Shown: positions 7,051 through 8,504 of the stretch, one piece after another
How the letters are laid out: every line of letters begins with the position of its first letter
How positions within the stretch are numbered: the stretch's first letter is position 1
Source: Comamonadaceae bacterium
Lineage (GTDB): Bacteria > Pseudomonadota > Gammaproteobacteria > Burkholderiales > Burkholderiaceae_C
DNA: 8,504 nucleotides
Direction of reading: 5' to 3'
Assembly: GCA_947478935.1 (NCBI GenBank)
Contig: CANJXV010000099.1
Coordinates: 1-8,504 of the forward strand
Translations under genes and position numbers: made by a program
Notes under the pieces: generated by a model
Databases searched by the model: none
What the model saw: only the letters and a program-made list of their open reading frames with translations
What the model was told of the DNA's origin: nothing

Positions 7051-8259
7051 GTGCAATTTTTTAAAGATCTGAGTTGGTCCACCTTCACGGCCGGTTTTGT
7101 GGCGGTGTTGGTGGGCTTTACCAGCTCGATTGCCATCGTATTTCAGGCCGCGCAAGCCTTTGGCGCCACGCAGGAGATGCTGGCTTCCTGGGTTTGGGCG
7201 ATCAGCATCGGCATGGGCCTGACCACCGCCATTCCGTCCCTCATAGTGCGCAAGCCGGTGATGGTGGCTTGGAGTACGCCCGGCGCGGCGGTTTTGGCTA
7301 GCGCTGGGCTGGCCGGGGGTTTCTCCATGGGCCAGGCGGTGGGCGCATTTATGGCGAGTGCGGCCTTGATTGTGTTGATTGGCGCCAGTGGCTGGTTTGA
7401 GGCCTTGACCAAGCGCATTCCTCTGAGCATCGCCAGTGCCTTGTTGGCCGGCGTGTTGGCGCGCTTTGGCATTGCAGGCTTTGCTGCCGCCCAAACTGCG
7501 TTGCCCTTGGTCTTGCTAATGCTCTTTACCTATTTGCTGGGACGGCGGTTTATGCCCTTGTATGCGGTTCCACTCACCCTGTTGTTTGCGATTTTGTTTG
7601 TCGCCGGGCAGGGCGGTTTTTCCAATGTGGTGATTCCCACAGGCCTGACTTGGCCAGTCTACGTAGCGCCTGAATTTACATGGTCGGCCATGGTCAGCTT
7701 GGCTTTACCTTTGTTTGTGGTGACCATGGCATCACAAAACATGCCGGGTGTAGCTGCCATCAAGGCCTGCGGATTTGGCGATGAGCGGGCCAACGGGGGC
7801 GATGCTGGTTTGCCGATCTCGCGCATCCTCACCATGACGGGTGTGGCCACGCTGGTGTTTGCGCCCTTTGGCGCGTTTTCGCTGAACTTAAGCGCCATCA
7901 CCGCCGCCATGTGTATGGGCCCGCAATCGCACCCGGACAAATCGCGCCGCTACACCGCTGCCGTCTGTTGCGGCCTGATCTATATAGCCCTGGGCTTGTT
8001 CGGCGCCACCATCATGGCCATGCTCAGCGCCTTTCCAGAAGCATTGGTCGTCGCCATCGCCGGCTTGGCCTTGATGGCCACCATCGGTAATGGTTTGGCC
8101 AGCGCATTGCATAAAGAATCAGACCGCGAAGCGGCCATGGTGACCTTTTTGATTACCTTGAGTGGCGTGGTCATTGGCGGCGTGGGCTCGGCCTTCTGGG
8201 GCTTGCTGGCCGGCAGTCTGGCACTGGCTGTGCAACACTACCGGCCACGTAAAGCCTAA
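7051..8259 (+). CDS. benE: BenE-family benzoate/H+ symporter-like membrane transporter
   Basis: BenE proteins are inner-membrane carriers of about 390-400 residues, typified by the Acinetobacter benzoate:H+ symporter and E. coli YdcO. This one has 402 residues, almost all in hydrophobic helices (about 11-12). It carries the family landmarks FVAVLVGFTSSIAIVFQAAQ (16-35), AWSTPGAA (73-80), ASQNMPG (227-233) and APFGAFSLNLSAITAAMCMG (271-290), with HPD and RRY between 294 and 301. The real substrate is unknown: no benzoate catabolic gene (benABCD, cat) is visible, so the name reflects family only. The start is a GTG 6 nt after the kup TAG. No strong Shine-Dalgarno sequence is present, so translation probably depends on coupling to kup. 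The loop at 241-255 (GFGDERANGGDAGLP) is polar and looks longer than I expect for the family. The gene ends 88 nt before gshB. Confidence 0.9.
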   Translation: MQFFKDLSWSTFTAGFVAVLVGFTSSIAIVFQAAQAFGATQEMLASWVWAISIGMGLTTAIPSLIVRKPVMVAWSTPGAAVLASAGLAGGFSMGQAVGAFMASAALIVLIGASGWFEALTKRIPLSIASALLAGVLARFGIAGFAAAQTALPLVLLMLFTYLLGRRFMPLYAVPLTLLFAILFVAGQGGFSNVVIPTGLTWPVYVAPEFTWSAMVSLALPLFVVTMASQNMPGVAAIKACGFGDERANGGDAGLPISRILTMTGVATLVFAPFGAFSLNLSAITAAMCMGPQSHPDKSRRYTAAVCCGLIYIALGLFGATIMAMLSAFPEALVVAIAGLALMATIGNGLASALHKESDREAAMVTFLITLSGVVIGGVGSAFWGLLAGSLALAVQHYRPRKA

Positions 8260-8264
8260 GGCGC

Positions 8265-8312
8265 TGGCGCCCTAGCCCTTCGCGGCGCCAACTTCGCCGC
8301 TAAGTCCCTTAG
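8265..8312 (+). repeat. Cluster of three short inverted repeats between benE and gshB
   Basis: Three perfect inverted repeats follow the benE stop. The first is TGGCGCC (8265-8271) with GGCGCCA (8284-8290) across 12 nt. The second is GCGGCG (8282-8287) with CGCCGC (8295-8300) across 7 nt. The third is CTAAG (8300-8304) with CTTAG (8308-8312) across 3 nt. The first and second share bases 8284-8287 and cannot form together. None is followed by a T run, so a standard intrinsic terminator is unlikely. They could be an mRNA 3' end structure of benE, a leader structure for gshB, or chance in GC-rich DNA. Confidence 0.4.
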
Positions 8313-8334
8313 TCGATGGCGCGCATGTATTCCC

Positions 8335-8340
8335 GGAGAA
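8335..8340 (+). promoter_or_regulatory. Ribosome binding site of gshB
   Basis: GGAGAA contains the Shine-Dalgarno core GGAG, ending 9 nt before the ATG at 8348. It is the clearest ribosome site in the window and fixes the gshB start. It also shows that this gene is set up for independent translation, unlike benE. Confidence 0.8.
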
Positions 8341-8347
8341 TTTCTAA

Positions 8348-8504
8348 ATGCAAATTTTGTTTGTCGCCGACCCGCTAGAGTCTTTTCAGACTTACAAGGA
8401 CACCACGTTTTCCATGATGCGCGAGGCACAGCGCCGCGGCCACCAAATCGCCGCGTGCGAGCCGCGCCAGTTGCTCTGGCAGCAAGGTGGCACGGTGCAG
8501 GCGC
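8348..8504 (+). CDS. gshB: Glutathione synthetase, N-terminal fragment (3' end outside the window)
   Basis: GshB joins glycine to gamma-glutamylcysteine with ATP to give glutathione, in the cytoplasm. Only the first 52 codons plus one base are in the window, out of a usual length of about 315. The visible part starts [20 protein letters not shown] and continues [19 protein letters not shown]. This matches the N-terminal domain of proteobacterial glutathione synthetases (compare ILFVADP...KDTTFAMMREAxRRGH), including the conserved Asp-Pro and Lys-Asp-Thr-Thr. The ATG is preceded by a good Shine-Dalgarno sequence. The ATP-grasp catalytic region lies beyond the edge and cannot be assessed. With gshA it completes the two-step glutathione pathway within about 5 kb, although kup and benE lie between them. 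Confidence 0.93.
   Translation, partial: MQILFVADPLESFQTYKDTTFSMMREAQRRGHQIAACEPRQLLWQQGGTVQA

Noticed and set aside
6430..7494. A 354-codon open frame on the minus strand across the kup-benE junction
   Set aside because: It is antisense to two clear transporter genes. Its translation is rich in His, Gln, Gly and Arg with no recognisable domain, as expected for a shadow frame in GC-rich coding DNA.
7051..8259. Reading the BenE-like gene as evidence of a benzoate degradation locus
   Set aside because: No benABCD, cat or pca gene and no LysR/XylS-type regulator is present in the window. The family name alone does not establish the substrate.
1..8504. CRISPR arrays, insertion sequences, tRNA or rRNA genes, attachment sites, toxin-antitoxin or defence genes
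   Set aside because: No spaced direct repeats, terminal inverted repeats with target duplication, tRNA-like folds, transposase or integrase motifs were seen. The window is almost fully taken by recognised core genes with similar base and codon use.

Overview
The window reads as an ordinary stretch of core chromosome from a betaproteobacterium, most probably order Burkholderiales and family Comamonadaceae (Rhodoferax/Polaromonas/Limnohabitans-like). That placement is inferred from four things: the moderately high GC content; the leuS-lptE-holA-proA order; a GshA of the family first described in Acidithiobacillus ferrooxidans rather than the E. coli type; and the protein sequences themselves. 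The genus cannot be fixed by eye. All eight genes lie on the + strand. The first and last are cut by the window edges.

Layout. Positions 1-501 hold the C-terminal end of leucyl-tRNA synthetase (leuS). It is followed at 14 nt by lptE (outer-membrane LPS assembly lipoprotein), at 12 nt by holA (DNA polymerase III delta subunit), and at 68 nt by proA (gamma-glutamyl phosphate reductase, proline synthesis). The tight spacing suggests one transcription unit for leuS-lptE-holA, with proA either read through or served by its own weak promoter. A 159-bp spacer (3563-3721) carries a weak terminator-like hairpin, a candidate promoter and a short inverted repeat before gshA. After gshA, a 113-bp spacer holds a small hairpin followed by Ts and an AT-rich stretch. 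It leads into kup (K+ uptake) and, only 6 nt after the kup stop, a BenE-family transporter with a GTG start. An 88-bp spacer rich in short inverted repeats then precedes gshB, whose first 52 codons are present behind a clear Shine-Dalgarno sequence.

How the genes relate. gshA and gshB encode the two steps of glutathione synthesis. They flank a two-gene transporter cassette, kup-benE. LeuS, HolA and LptE are housekeeping functions in translation, replication and envelope assembly. ProA and GshA both start from glutamate (as the phosphate or free form), but nothing in the sequence shows a functional link between them.

I found no mobile element, CRISPR array, RNA gene, toxin-antitoxin pair, phage gene or defence gene, and no sign of an undescribed system. 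The points worth a second look are the transporters placed between the glutathione genes, the overlapping hairpins before gshB, the inverted repeat upstream of gshA, and several start-site ambiguities.
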